Shown one piece after another: positions 10,662 to 20,989 of a stretch of 64,000 nucleotides of DNA. The stretch is from Marsupella aquatica. Lineage: Eukaryota; Marchantiophyta. The notes under the pieces were generated by a model, which saw only the letters and a list, made by a program, of their open reading frames with translations, did not search any database and had not been told where the DNA came from. The stretch is taken from contig OZ316895.1 in NCBI GenBank assembly GCA_973895155.1, positions 7,440,001 to 7,504,000 of the forward strand, in the 5' to 3' direction. The translations under genes were made by a program, and so were the position numbers. Position 1 is the first letter of the stretch, and each line of letters begins with the position of its first letter.

Positions 10662-12461
10662 ATGGTTGGCAGTTGTAAATGCAGGAAATTCGATATGACG
10701 GTGTTGGGCGGATATAGTACTACCAAACTTAATTCACGGCCAGGAATTCTGTCCACGTTGCTAGCCCTTTTCTTCGTGGTGTACTTCACCACGGCGCTGC
10801 TCACAGCATCTCCCGCCTTGGTCATCGAGGCAAATCGAGCTGCAAATCCAGAACCCATCCTGCGACTGTCCGCGAAGCTGCGATCCGAGAATCGGCACCC
10901 GCCGGCCTTCTCAGCTCCGGTGAAGAAGTTGCTAAGAGATCTCAAGGCAGCCACACGCGCAGCTGAACGCGGGGGCGTACCATTCTCGTACACGGAGGAA
11001 GAACAAACGAGATGGAACAGGGAGAATCCGTGCCGGGCTCGTTCAGAGCTTCCATTGCTGTATGCTCAAAGGGATTCCACGATGATAGAAAGGAATCATC
11101 AATGGGAGGCTGTTTTGGACGAGTACTCGAGTCTCCACCGGACTTGCATTCGGAAAATTGCGAATCTGACCGATTATTTCCTCAAAGGCAGCACTGTGCC
11201 AGGATGCAAATTCGTGACAGGAGAGTCGTTGTTCGGTTTGGGAAACCAGATCACATATGCGGCATCAGTGGTGTTGTATGGAATTCTGACCCAGCGAGTA
11301 GTTCTCTTCTACCAGTGGAGTTCTTGGGTCCCGGCTGTGATGTGTGAGCCCTTCGAAGGATCCTCATGGAAACTCCCATACGAACTGCACCATCTGAACG
11401 AACGGAAGCAGACGCCTCTGGGTACCAATGACAAGGTTACATCGAATTCCACTCAGAGGTTTCTTGATTGGGTAGATAGAGAGAAGACGAAGGCGAGCAG
11501 AAACATTCATTTGGGTGAGCATCAGTCGCAGATAATTTACCACACCGATTTTGACGATGGATGGCAGCCAGTGGACAGGTTCTTCTGTGAGTCTGAGCAG
11601 GAGCTTCTCTCTCAAGTGAGATGGGTGTCTATGGCTGGCTGCCTTTACTTCATGCCCAAGCTATTCGCTGTGACTTCATTCCGGCCGACTCTGGAGGCTC
11701 TCTTCCCCGACCGGATGGCTCTTACTCATCTCCTCAGAACGGTCTTCTTCCCTTACAACGTTGCTTGGGATCGCATACAGAGACAGAACGAGTTGTTCCT
11801 TAGCCAGGCTGAGAAGCGAGTGAGCATCCAAATGCGGTATCGTATGATGGACGAGCACTCGCAACTGCACGACTCTGTGAACCAAAAGACAATCCGCTGT
11901 CTGTTGGCGAACGGAGTTCTTCCCAATGTTTCCGACGACGGCGTCCACAATGCGTTCCACTCGAAGTACTTAGCCGGGGGCCTGTCCAAACCTTCAACCA
12001 CCAAGGTGTTGATAACCTCTCTCCACACCGATTTGTATGACCTTCTGCAGCAGAAGTACCTCCGCTTTCCGACCGACACCGGGGAGAGCGTTGGGTTCGT
12101 CCAACTCAGCCATGAATCTGATCAGCAGTGGGGTTTCGAGCCGCACACACAGGCGTTAGCCGAAATCATTCTCCTCAGTCTGACCGACGAGCTACTCGTC
12201 ACCCCATTGTCCACCTTCGGAGGTGTTGCCCAGGCATACGGCGGCTTGAAGCCATGGATTGTGGACCACACTAAGGACAACTCTGGCTCGGCCTGCGTTC
12301 GAGCTACATCCGTGGATCTCTGCTACCAGGAAGCAAATGACACGTTCTCATGTCCCCACGATCCGGACGTGCACCGCAAGAAGGTCTATGAACACGTCCC
12401 CTCGCTCGAAAAATGCCTCGAAATAGATTCACCCTCAGGTTTAGTTCTCATCACAAGCTGA
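10662..12461 (+). CDS. GT37-family fucosyltransferase (xyloglucan fucosyltransferase-like), intronless
   Basis: The product is predicted to transfer L-fucose from GDP-fucose to cell-wall glycans in the Golgi, as a type II membrane protein. The 599-residue frame has a short cytosolic tail and one membrane anchor (about residues 30-50). A stem follows, then a GT37-like catalytic domain from about residue 118. Recognisable family landmarks are LDEYSSLHRTC (152-162), LFGLGNQITYAASVVLYGILTQRVVLF in pieces at 190-216, MCEPFEGSSWKLPY (227-240), AEKRVSIQMRYR (383-394), and the C-terminal ALAEIILLSLTDELLVTP / STFGGVAQAYGGLKPWI (498-533). Sequons at N168, N262, N422 and N559 fit a lumenal domain. The ATG at 10662 precedes the anchor; a second Met at residue 12 is also possible. 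Length is typical of the family. Whether the acceptor is xyloglucan, arabinogalactan or another glycan cannot be read from sequence. Confidence 0.87.
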   Translation: MVGSCKCRKFDMTVLGGYSTTKLNSRPGILSTLLALFFVVYFTTALLTASPALVIEANRAANPEPILRLSAKLRSENRHPPAFSAPVKKLLRDLKAATRAAERGGVPFSYTEEEQTRWNRENPCRARSELPLLYAQRDSTMIERNHQWEAVLDEYSSLHRTCIRKIANLTDYFLKGSTVPGCKFVTGESLFGLGNQITYAASVVLYGILTQRVVLFYQWSSWVPAVMCEPFEGSSWKLPYELHHLNERKQTPLGTNDKVTSNSTQRFLDWVDREKTKASRNIHLGEHQSQIIYHTDFDDGWQPVDRFFCESEQELLSQVRWVSMAGCLYFMPKLFAVTSFRPTLEALFPDRMALTHLLRTVFFPYNVAWDRIQRQNELFLSQAEKRVSIQMRYRMMDEHSQLHDSVNQKTIRCLLANGVLPNVSDDGVHNAFHSKYLAGGLSKPSTTKVLITSLHTDLYDLLQQKYLRFPTDTGESVGFVQLSHESDQQWGFEPHTQALAEIILLSLTDELLVTPLSTFGGVAQAYGGLKPWIVDHTKDNSGSACVRATSVDLCYQEANDTFSCPHDPDVHRKKVYEHVPSLEKCLEIDSPSGLVLITS

Positions 12462-13690
12462 CATCCATTAAATTAGTTCAGCTTACTGTCTAGTGCAGCT
12501 TAATTACTCACCCGTCCCGTCCAAAAGGGGATCGGCGGAATTGGGTTATGGTAGATGATCGACAATCATTCAATTTTGCGGTGATCATAAAACACTGTAT
12601 CGATAACAAAAAGTTGTCAAAGGATTCTGTACAGGAGTCGGTGTCCTTCCACTTTCATTTTACATGACACAGTACCTACAGCAGCATTTTCGGATAACGC
12701 CATCACAGCCAGCCCTGACCGCATCGGATTGGTTTCAGGAACTTACCAAAGATGCTTGGATGCACAGTCCACAACCAATTCAAGCAGCATCATTTTTTCA
12801 CAGATCAGGTCTGGACAATCTGAATCGAAGCCATTCAAAGCTAAACTTCTCGTTCTCCACGCCTAAGTTTTCGATCTCTTAGAATAACCATTCTAAAGTT
12901 ATAAAAAATAATCTACATGATTCGAGTCTCCAGTTTCAGTTTGGATAAGCTTGGACCGCCAATGGGAAGTCGGCACTTTGGATTACTTCGCACCTGCCAA
13001 TTCAATTATTCAATCATATGTATTGACACTTTGACTCCTCCCTCACACAAAGTAGATTGTATCTTTCCAATGGATTGCGTTTCATCATCGGCCTATTACA
13101 ATCCTGCACGCAAAGCTCAAGAATTCGGCAATTTCATGATCCTTGCAAACTTCTAAATTCTAACCAACTTTTCCAGGTGAACAGAGATTGTGATGACGTT
13201 GAGCCCTCACCGGAATCCCTGCGTCTGTGGTTCCTCAAGAGGTTTCTACATTAATTAGAGCTACCCTCCGACCCTAGCTTGTCGAATCTATACAGCATAT
13301 CATACTGACAATTTCGCGGTGGCAATTGACTTCGACCGTTTCCTTCTCTTTGACCTGCTCTCTTCGCTTCACGAGGTTCTTCAGGAGGAACCGAGTTGGT
13401 CCCCAAGTCCACTTAAGTCCAACCTCTCGGGAATCCTCCCAATGCGACGATAATCGAACCATCCATCCCCCTTGCAGCCAATTTCCGAAAATCTGAACTT
13501 CTATGACGGGATTTGTTCCAAACACTAGAGTACTTTCATTCGTTTAGATTTGAAAGTGTCGAGTCACGCATTTTCAACTAATTAAGACGGAGTCATGAGG
13601 GAACGACCTGGAAGTCAAATCTCATCTGTTCAATCATTTTGTTGAAACCTGCACACTGATAAGAGAGCTAAGCTGTAGATACCACCTCTT
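12462..13690. other. 3' flank and intergenic DNA, no supported gene
   Basis: This stretch contains the probable 3' UTR of the fucosyltransferase and moderately AT-rich DNA. Short open frames occur on both strands, but none shows a recognised motif or linked splice sites. Confidence 0.4.
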
Positions 13691-13945
13691 AATCCACCAC
13701 GGTCGTGCACGCAGCTGAGCCTCCTAGTAGGTAGCACATAGAATTTAGATCAATGGTGCTGCCGTTGGGGAATGGGCCGCCATGGAAGTACCAGGCATCC
13801 GTAGTACCCACTATTGTCCTGTCGCCAAATCCTGTACTTGCTTGCACTTCCTGTGGGTCGCACTCGGTTGGCAGGGCCGGACGGCAAAACGGTAACGAAT
13901 CGATGGACACGCGAAAAGCTTCGTCGATTGTTGGGGAACCACATC
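13689..13945 (-). other. Possible C-terminal exon of an unidentified secreted-type protein
   Basis: A minus-strand frame open from about 13945 to the stop at 13689 reads smoothly, with GTTDAWYFHGGPFPNGST and a C-terminal YLLGGSAACTTVVD. It has several cysteines and a glycine/serine-rich make-up like an extracellular enzyme. I do not recognise the family and found no matching upstream exons. It may be a gene relic. Confidence 0.25.
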
Positions 13946-14220
13946 ATTCTACAAAGGATGATAGATCGATCCCGACTCGAGAGCCCAAGTGGGTAAATTA
14001 TTGCAGACATTGCTCAAGTGGGGAGCCATGCTCAGGGTTTAGCTTGGCTGCCTACTTACTGCTCTCTAGAATGTATTTTGGCCCTCAAAAATTCAGCCTT
14101 GAAAGTCACAAAATTTCGTGAATTAAGCCTTGAGCTCGTGACTCATGACCACAGAATTGTCAGGTTTTTTTTTTTTGGAAGGTCAGGAGTGCAAGGGGCT
14201 GGAATATTTGCGCACCTTGG

Positions 14221-14955
14221 CTTTGGTTTTTCATTTAAACCACACCTGCCCGTATAAAGTCTCATTTCCCTCCCTCACTACTCCTCACTTCTGTCCTATG
14301 GTGAACTCTGTCTCACCATAAAAGGAGGAGCACTCACCCATTTTAGTTTGTCCAGCTCAAGCCCATTCCTAAACATGTGCACTTTATAATGACCGCTAGC
14401 TCTTCATAGGGGCAGTTGTGGTTTAACAAGCCGGCACTAGAAGACACTCAATTTCAGGGATAGAGCCCAAGTCTGTTTGGCTTTTAGGGCCTCTAGCCAA
14501 ATTCCCTACTGACCCGGCCATGCACTTTACCCCAACCTCTACCAGGATTTGTAGTTTGTCAATAAGTAGGCTTTTAGGTTTGTTGTTTTTGACAACCCCC
14601 CCCCCCCTTATACAGTTTACCCCAACTCTCTACCAGGAATTTTAGTTAGTGGATAGGTAAGCTTTTAGGTTTATTGTTTCTGGTTGTTGTTGTGGGAGAC
14701 TTGGGCTCTATCCCTGAAATTGAGTTTCTTCTAGTGCCGGCTTGTTAAACCACAACTGCCCCTATGAAGAGCTAGCAGTCATTATAAAGTGCACATGTTT
14801 AGGAATGGGCTTGAGCTGCACAAACTAAGATGGGTGAGTGCTCCTCCTTTTATGGTGAGACAGAGTTCACCATAGGACAGAAGTGAGGAGTAGTGAGGGA
14901 GGGAAATGAGACTTTATACCGGCAGGTGTGGTTTAAATGAAATACCAAAGCTCCC
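14221..14955. mobile_element. Large fold-back: two MITE copies in inverted orientation around a 220-bp loop
   Basis: The left arm (about 14221-14474) and right arm (about 14697-14953) are close reverse complements over about 250 bp. Within each arm is a roughly 200-bp element with its own terminal inverted repeats: TTAAACCACACCTGCCC outside and the inverse of GGGGCAGTTGTGGTTTAA inside. Homology also continues past the inner TIR for about 40 bp (through 'GCCGGCACTAGAAG' to 'GAGCCCAAGTC'). The loop holds a poly-C run and an internal duplication of 'CTACCAGGA' to 'GCTTTTAGGTTT'. A third diverged copy lies at 3545-3705. A transcript through this region would form a very long hairpin. Confidence 0.75.
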
Positions 14956-16080
14956 CAAAAATTAGTGAATGTCTGAGCCCTTTTTAGCATAACAGACACC
15001 TGCAGTGTAAAGAAGGTTAATATGACAATAATCAGGGGATAAGACCTCCCCTCGACACAGAGGACCATGCAAATCCAGAGGGAATGATCAAAGATCAGGC
15101 ATAGAGCCCCAAATGGGGTATAGATTCCCAGATCAATTTCAAGGCACAGAGGTGCCCAGGATTTGAGGACACCAGCAACATCTTGGTTATTGCACCGAGC
15201 CACCCGGAATGGTAATGGGTAGAGATGGGGGGGAGGTAGAATTTGGAGTCAATTTGAGCAAGTGATGTGAAGATTGTGAGTCAAAGAGTGAATGCATCCA
15301 AGGGGGAGCATGGATGTGAATGACACCTATGGGGGCAGTGTGAGAGATGTTCCGAACCTAAGATACAGAGCTGATACTTGAGTCCAGAGGTGTGGTTTAA
15401 CGAGGTCCCCGGTTACTTTTGAGTGAGTGGTAATGTCATTGAGGCCTCTGCGACATCTTATGAGCTAGATGATTCAGATCGTCTTAACTAGAAATAGTTG
15501 TTTGGGGGATTTGAAGTTGAGGTAGAAGCCAGGCAGATGAAAGCACATGTGCTGGATGTGAGGGCAATCTACGAAACGATGGAGTCCTACTCCATGAAGG
15601 CTTTTCTACATCATCAATTCATTTGGACTTTGTCCTCTTCCTTCTGGAATAACAAATCCCACAAAACAATGGAGTCCTATTCAATGAGGTGTGGGAGAGA
15701 GGTTGATTTCGCAAACTTTTTTCATCCATGGTATAGTTGCTCTTGTATGCATGGTTTAGATGCGATGATATTTGAAGAGAAGTTTTTATATCTGTAGTGG
15801 TGCTTTTCTATCCATGATGAGATCTCAGATGTGATTGTGAAGATATTTGAAGAGTAATGTTGAAGAAGTGCTGCAGAAAATATATATTGGGTGGAAGTCA
15901 CTGGCTGTCCCCAAAGAAATTGAAGTTTATTTGCAGGTACCATAATTGCTCTGGAACTCAAAGATTGATCTGCTCTTTAGTTTTCGCCGAGCCTCTCACC
16001 TCTGGGCTTCTAACATTCGGTGTCCGCAAGCAGATGTGTTCAGATTGGTGTTGCTCTTTCAACTCACTCTTTGCTGTTGC
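14956..16080. other. Intergenic DNA
   Basis: No confident gene. The motif AGGTGTGGTTTAA, identical to the MITE terminus, recurs near 15390 and may mark another element end. The phrase 'ATGGAGTCCTA(C/T)TC' is duplicated near 15580 and 15670. Confidence 0.35.
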
Positions 16081-16095
16081 TTTCGTCTGACATTA

Positions 16096-16205
16096 CAGAT
16101 GTTCTTGATAAAGTGGAGCAAAGAGTCCGAGAGCAGAGCAGGAAACTGACAAGAGAAAACGAAAGTCCAAACCATGTTGAGACGAGCGGTGGCGAAGAAA
16201 ACTAG
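16096..16205 (+). other. Possible exon: charged, helical 3' end of an unidentified gene
   Basis: After a pyrimidine-rich tract ending in CATTACAG, the frame reads DVLDKVEQRVREQSRKLTRE and continues to GGEEN and a stop. It is strongly hydrophilic with coiled-coil character. Upstream exons were not resolved, so it may be a relic or the end of a small gene. Confidence 0.25.
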
Positions 16206-16249
16206 CTAGAATTCCGTCTCCTGGGGCTGGTTGATTTTGCTTTTTGGGA

Positions 16250-17060
16250 GGGCTCATGTCATAGTTGCTTTCTAGTGGAGGCTCTAGTTAGCGTCAAGGA
16301 ACAAGAACCTGAAGAGCCTCTTTGATCTACCCAAAATATCCAGAGCCACGGGGATTTCACATTTTCACGTGCATATTGGTGAATAATTGGATCACGTGAA
16401 ATCCAATCTTCGGGACTTCGGTTGCGTCGAAGATGAAGAATTAGCACCACTCGTTATTAAAGATGGAGAGCACCAATTGGACATGAGAGATACAGTCGAG
16501 GATATCATATCTGTATTACCCAGGATCACTTTCCAGACTAAGATTTGAAGAAGTTATTCCTCAACTCCAAAACTTTTGTGTAGCTCCGTATGCATGTGAG
16601 AAACAAAATAGATCAGAACCATTAACAGAAGCTCAAGATGTCCTCGGCATGCGAAGGATTTCATTCGATATACGATTTGATTCGATGAGGCTTGTGAAAT
16701 CCGAAGTTGAATCATTTATGCACATTTGAATGTTGGAAAAAGAATAGTGAGAAGATGAATAACAGAATCACCAAGGCCACAGAAAGCTTCATTGGCTAAT
16801 GCAAGTTAAAAGGGACGTATTGCTCCGGTTCACAAAAAAAGACAAGGAGTCTCTTTCTACATCTACAATCACCATCCACTTTGCCGAGTTGAGCAAAGGC
16901 AAGCCTGTGACACAATTATTAAGACATTCTATTTCTCAGGTTGTTTGACTAGTGTAGTGGTGGGATATCTTGCTAGTGATGTGAACCACATGCTAATCTA
17001 GTACAAATTTCTTTTCTGGATATGTATGTTCATACGATCTGCGAGAAAAGTAGACGAATA
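16250..17060. other. Non-coding or unresolved DNA
   Basis: Several GT/AG-like signals and short open stretches lie between two possible exons (16096-16205 and 17080-17349), but no phase-consistent gene model could be built. Confidence 0.3.
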
Positions 17061-17079
17061 ATCACACTTGTCATCTTCA

Positions 17080-17349
17080 GGGAGGTCGCAACTGCTGCTG
17101 GATGAAGAACTCAATGACTTGCTTTGGTGTTCTTCCAGATTTTACCTACGTGATGAAGTTCAGAATTCAGAAAACAAACAGCTCGAGGTCGCACTTCCGG
17201 CAGTAGATGCGAAGACTTCGAATTTGATGTACCGTAACCTAATCCAAAACCGGGCAGGCAGAGGCTCAAGCCTTAGAATTCTAGGAGTTTGTAGACGAGA
17301 TTTCCTGGAAAACGCCATCAAATCATATTTGCAATATGGTAAATGGTGA
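17080..17349 (+). other. Possible terminal exon, unidentified
   Basis: Following TCATCTTCAG, a frame of about 88 codons stays open to a stop at 17349. It includes LLLDEELNDLLWCSSRFYLRD and a C-terminal DFLENAIKSYLQYGKW. Composition is protein-like, but no family is recognised and the 5' exons are not resolved. The stop is only 36 bp from the convergent gene's stop codon at 17383. Confidence 0.3.
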
Positions 17350-17382
17350 ATTTCCCACTGCTCGTACTAAGAACATATTGAC

Positions 17383-19836
17383 TTATAGCGTGAAGTTGTG
17401 ACGCATTAACTCCTCCAGGGTCCTACTCATGCTCGACGTGCGCATTGCTCTCGGGCCCATGTTCTCATCACACCGGCTAACTTTCTCGGACTCTGCATGA
17501 GGAGAGGAACTCTTCACTGGAGACAAATAGTGGCCCGTAGTGGGTGACGCATATTCCACCTCGTCATCGTCGCTGTCATTCACAGTGCAATCTATGCTAC
17601 GGTCTACGTTTACAATGCAATCTAGGCTGCAAGCAACACTGCAGTCTATACTGCACGCAATATTGTAAACCTCGTCAATCGGAGAAGCAGTCTGGCAGAG
17701 GGTATCTCCACTACAAGGTGAGCTCTCAATAGGTGATGAGGTTTGCCACATGAAATTGTCCACAGGCATTGGTTCCATGTCAATGGCGGAACCACTATTG
17801 TAAATGTTCCTGGCAAACTGGAATGATGATGAAGTTTCCTGGGAGCTGTTGGAGGACAAACCGCTCGAGGATTCTCCTGGATTGGCAAATTGCATACTCT
17901 GGGTGATGGAAGTGAATGACGTAACCAATTGCATACTCTGGGTGAGGGAAGTGCATGACGTATCCAGCTTATCAGAAGAAGTGCTTTGATCTGTCATGAT
18001 GCGTCGCCTCACAGAACCTGCCAGGAGGGCATCGATGGCCTTCGATCCCCCGTCAGGAAGCTGAGAGTTTCTGTGAAATTCGGGAGTAATGGGACTGAAA
18101 CCATACCATGGTGAATCTGGGGCATACCAAGTCTTAGAATGCCCACTAAATCGGGTGCCATCTTCCGAGTGTGGAGCCCACGAGGAAGCGAAAGAAAGTG
18201 AGCTCCTCAGCAGCTGGTCATTCTTCCGAGCCAAGTCCTGGACAGCACCTGTGTCCTCCATCATCTCCACAGACTCGGATGGAATGCCCTGCCGCCAATC
18301 AATACTAATGTGTTCATCTTCATATTCCAAGTCGCTATAACCAAATCCTAACTGTTCTGTACTTCGAAGAGATTCCTCCCTAAAGGAGTGGCGGGGCCCC
18401 CTTACATGAGAAAACGATACCGCTCTGCTGAGCTGCGACTGTTTCGTCTCCAACTGTTGAAGAAAGGCTCGGGATCGCTTCGTGAACTGGGAATATATGT
18501 CATTCGGGCTCGAGAGCCGTAGTTGTTCGAGACCTTCATCGCAGACGTCCTCCTGACTTGTTCTATCTTCCCCAAAGGACTCACTGACCTGGTTGTCCCG
18601 AACCGTGAATTCGGATAGGGAAGTAGATAAAGGCTCATGAAAGGAACCATTGTTCATCATCCATTCAACAGAAGCCACGGACGGTGGTGGCATTTGAACT
18701 GAAGATTCAACGATGCCACTGCTATCACTGTCCATGCTCAGCCCTTCTTGACCTATCATCAAAGTTCCTCTGGGCTTGCACTTGCGCCGATCTCTGACGA
18801 ATCCTACTCCGTCTGGTGCCACCATGTGCCCTGCACCAAAATACCCCCTGATACCTTCCCCGGACGCCTCACGGGACCCTCTCTTGGGAATTTCTGGTGA
18901 ATTGGTGGGTTGTGCAGCCGGTGGCATTTCGGAGTCGACATCTCGCTTTGCAGCTGGGGCGCGTTTGCGTTGAGCAGCAGAACCGACCCAGATCCCATGA
19001 TTTTCGATGCTCTTTCTCACGAAGTCTTTCTTGGAGGTCTTCTTGGAGACCTGAGGTGACAAGAAGAGGTGCTTGACTGGTGGTCTTGTGTGAGTTGGGC
19101 TTGCTTTCCTTCCTCGTACAGTAGCAGAGCCAGCCCACCCGGAGAAGCCCTGTTGTTGCTGCGCCCTGTTGTCCCTAGACCCACTCTTCGGAATGTCTTG
19201 AGCCGCAACAGATGCTCCTTCGCGGGGCCTCTCTTTCACCTTTCTCGTAGGAGTTTCGCCGTTCGTCGGATTCCTCTCCCTGACTCTGCTGCCTGGAGTA
19301 CTTCCTTTTGCAGTGCCACCTTTTGGGGTGGTAGCTTTCGGAGCAATACCCTTCGGAGTGCCGGCCGTTGTGAGGGGCTTCCTGAATCTGTTGGTCGGCG
19401 TGAGAAGAGCTGCGAGCGGCTTCTTAATAGGTCTGGTGCGTGGAGGAGTCTCTTCTGTCACAAGAGATTTGGTTGTCTTCTGCCTGCTTGTGGCAGGACT
19501 TGGAACGCCGACCGCAGGTACCTGAGAGGGGGCTCTCACCCCAATTCTACTCTTGAAACCGCTGGGAGAACTTTTCTGCTCTGGAGCCTTCTTCACTGCT
19601 GGTATCAAGGGCGTGCCACCTTTGCCTGGTCCACCTAAACTCTGACCGCGATTCCCAGATTTCAGTTCTATGTGTATCATGGCCTTTCCAAATTTGCCTG
19701 GTCCATCTAAACTAGGACGTCTATTCCCCGATTTTAGTTCCCCGAGAGGCTTGCCCTTCGCTGTCCTCAACAGAGTGCTGTGAGGGCGGCCTGGGCTGCA
19801 CCATACTGGCTTGTTTTCCTTCACGGCGGAAGACAT
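17383..19836 (-). CDS. 817-residue disordered, TP/SP-rich protein with a KEN box; function unknown
   Basis: This is one uninterrupted frame starting at an ATG. Residues 1-300 are very basic and Pro/Gly/Thr-rich. They hold a KEN motif at 6-8, two copies of ELKSGNR (33-39 and 57-63), and many TP sites (ETPPR, LLTPTNR, GTPKG, TTPKG, STPGS, ETPTRK). The middle and C-terminal parts are serine-rich and acidic, with a segment DIYSQFTKRSRAFLQQLETKQ that may be helical. Near the C-terminus are a 13-residue internal repeat (TSxTSxTQSMQ type) and repeated CSIDC/CSLDC/RSIDC motifs; it ends RTLEELMRHNFTL. KEN plus clustered TP sites suggests an APC/C-targeted, CDK-phosphorylated mitotic or microtubule protein. 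That is inference; I recognise no named family. Confidence 0.75.
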   Translation of the reverse strand: MSSAVKENKPVWCSPGRPHSTLLRTAKGKPLGELKSGNRRPSLDGPGKFGKAMIHIELKSGNRGQSLGGPGKGGTPLIPAVKKAPEQKSSPSGFKSRIGVRAPSQVPAVGVPSPATSRQKTTKSLVTEETPPRTRPIKKPLAALLTPTNRFRKPLTTAGTPKGIAPKATTPKGGTAKGSTPGSRVRERNPTNGETPTRKVKERPREGASVAAQDIPKSGSRDNRAQQQQGFSGWAGSATVRGRKASPTHTRPPVKHLFLSPQVSKKTSKKDFVRKSIENHGIWVGSAAQRKRAPAAKRDVDSEMPPAAQPTNSPEIPKRGSREASGEGIRGYFGAGHMVAPDGVGFVRDRRKCKPRGTLMIGQEGLSMDSDSSGIVESSVQMPPPSVASVEWMMNNGSFHEPLSTSLSEFTVRDNQVSESFGEDRTSQEDVCDEGLEQLRLSSPNDIYSQFTKRSRAFLQQLETKQSQLSRAVSFSHVRGPRHSFREESLRSTEQLGFGYSDLEYEDEHISIDWRQGIPSESVEMMEDTGAVQDLARKNDQLLRSSLSFASSWAPHSEDGTRFSGHSKTWYAPDSPWYGFSPITPEFHRNSQLPDGGSKAIDALLAGSVRRRIMTDQSTSSDKLDTSCTSLTQSMQLVTSFTSITQSMQFANPGESSSGLSSNSSQETSSSFQFARNIYNSGSAIDMEPMPVDNFMWQTSSPIESSPCSGDTLCQTASPIDEVYNIACSIDCSVACSLDCIVNVDRSIDCTVNDSDDDEVEYASPTTGHYLSPVKSSSPHAESEKVSRCDENMGPRAMRTSSMSRTLEELMRHNFTL

Positions 19837-20480
19837 GATGGGGGCGGTTCCCGGCCACAGTGAGGGCTCTACCTAACGAAAAGTGTTTTACGTCCGCAGG
19901 GAGAAATCGCACTGTTGTCAGTTGCTTGCTAGACCATGATAACCGGGAGAGTCCCGATTGCCGCAGCGACATTCAAGTGAACTGCAGGAGCCATCACTGA
20001 AATATTAGTACGTTGATTTCAAAGATCACTGAATTCAAAGATCACTCAATGCTGTGCACAAACAGAGTGATAGTCAAGCTAGCATTTCTGTGCTGAGTTT
20101 CGTCCAAATGCTTAAACCTAACGTACCTAGTAGGGACCGGAACCGAGAAAGTGTGAGTGTGAGTAGATCGATCGAGCTAAGATTTCTTTACGGGAGCTTG
20201 CGAAAGTGCTCCGACCGGTTGCGAGCGACCTGAACGAGACAAAGTGGTAATTAACAGAGGTCAGAAGACTGCGCGGAGCTTTGACAAAATGCTTCAACCC
20301 ACTATTTGTAGCTGCAAAAATGAATAGACGAATCAATGAATCAATGAATCAAACGAGCGCTCCGAAAGACTGAGTGAGATCAGGAGAGAGCTCACATCGA
20401 GAGCTGACGCCTGCACCGACACTACAACGAGAGAACGAGCTGGCTTAAACCCCGAGGACTTCACCTCACCCGCCCTCATT
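19837..20480 (-). promoter_or_regulatory. Probable 5' leader and promoter of the 817-residue protein gene
   Basis: This non-coding stretch lies directly upstream of the ATG at 19836. It holds the direct repeat 'TCAAAGATCACT' near 20020-20045, the run 'GTGTGAGTGTGAGTAG' near 20150, and the duplicated 'AATGAATCA' near 20334-20350. No TATA box was identified with confidence. Confidence 0.3.
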
Positions 20481-20989
20481 TTGAATGTCATTCGTTCGAG
20501 CTTGAGAAACTCGATCTTTGCGCAATTATACAAGTCTGGTCCCACAAGAAATCGGGCTAAGATCAAGGCAAGTTTCTGGTATCAGTGGAAAGCTCGATCT
20601 TACTTCGATCTGCTCACACTGCTCACCCAGAAACTCAAATTTCACACTGGTCACATGGAACTAAAATATTCAGTGAGGAAAAAGGGCCGTTGAGCAGGGG
20701 GAAATGTCATCAGAGTTATCCAAACATGGATATATATTATCTAAGTAAAACGTTTTAATATAATTTTTCTGATAGTACAGGATGCTTTAGGAAACGCGCT
20801 AGGTGTCATATTATTACAGCTTTCTGATTCTCGATAATGGTACTAAGAAGTTTGTAGTTGGAGACATTAGAGCTGTACATCATATGACCAGATGGGGTGG
20901 GGATCCTCTTATTTTTAGGCATAGCTCCAAGCCCGGTTTGACCTTGCCTGTCAAACTGGCCCAAAAACTCCGGCAAAACGACAACCCGG

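Noticed and set aside
11012-12079. Several open frames on both strands inside the fucosyltransferase gene
   Set aside because: They overlap a 599-codon frame with clear family motifs and are out-of-frame shadows.
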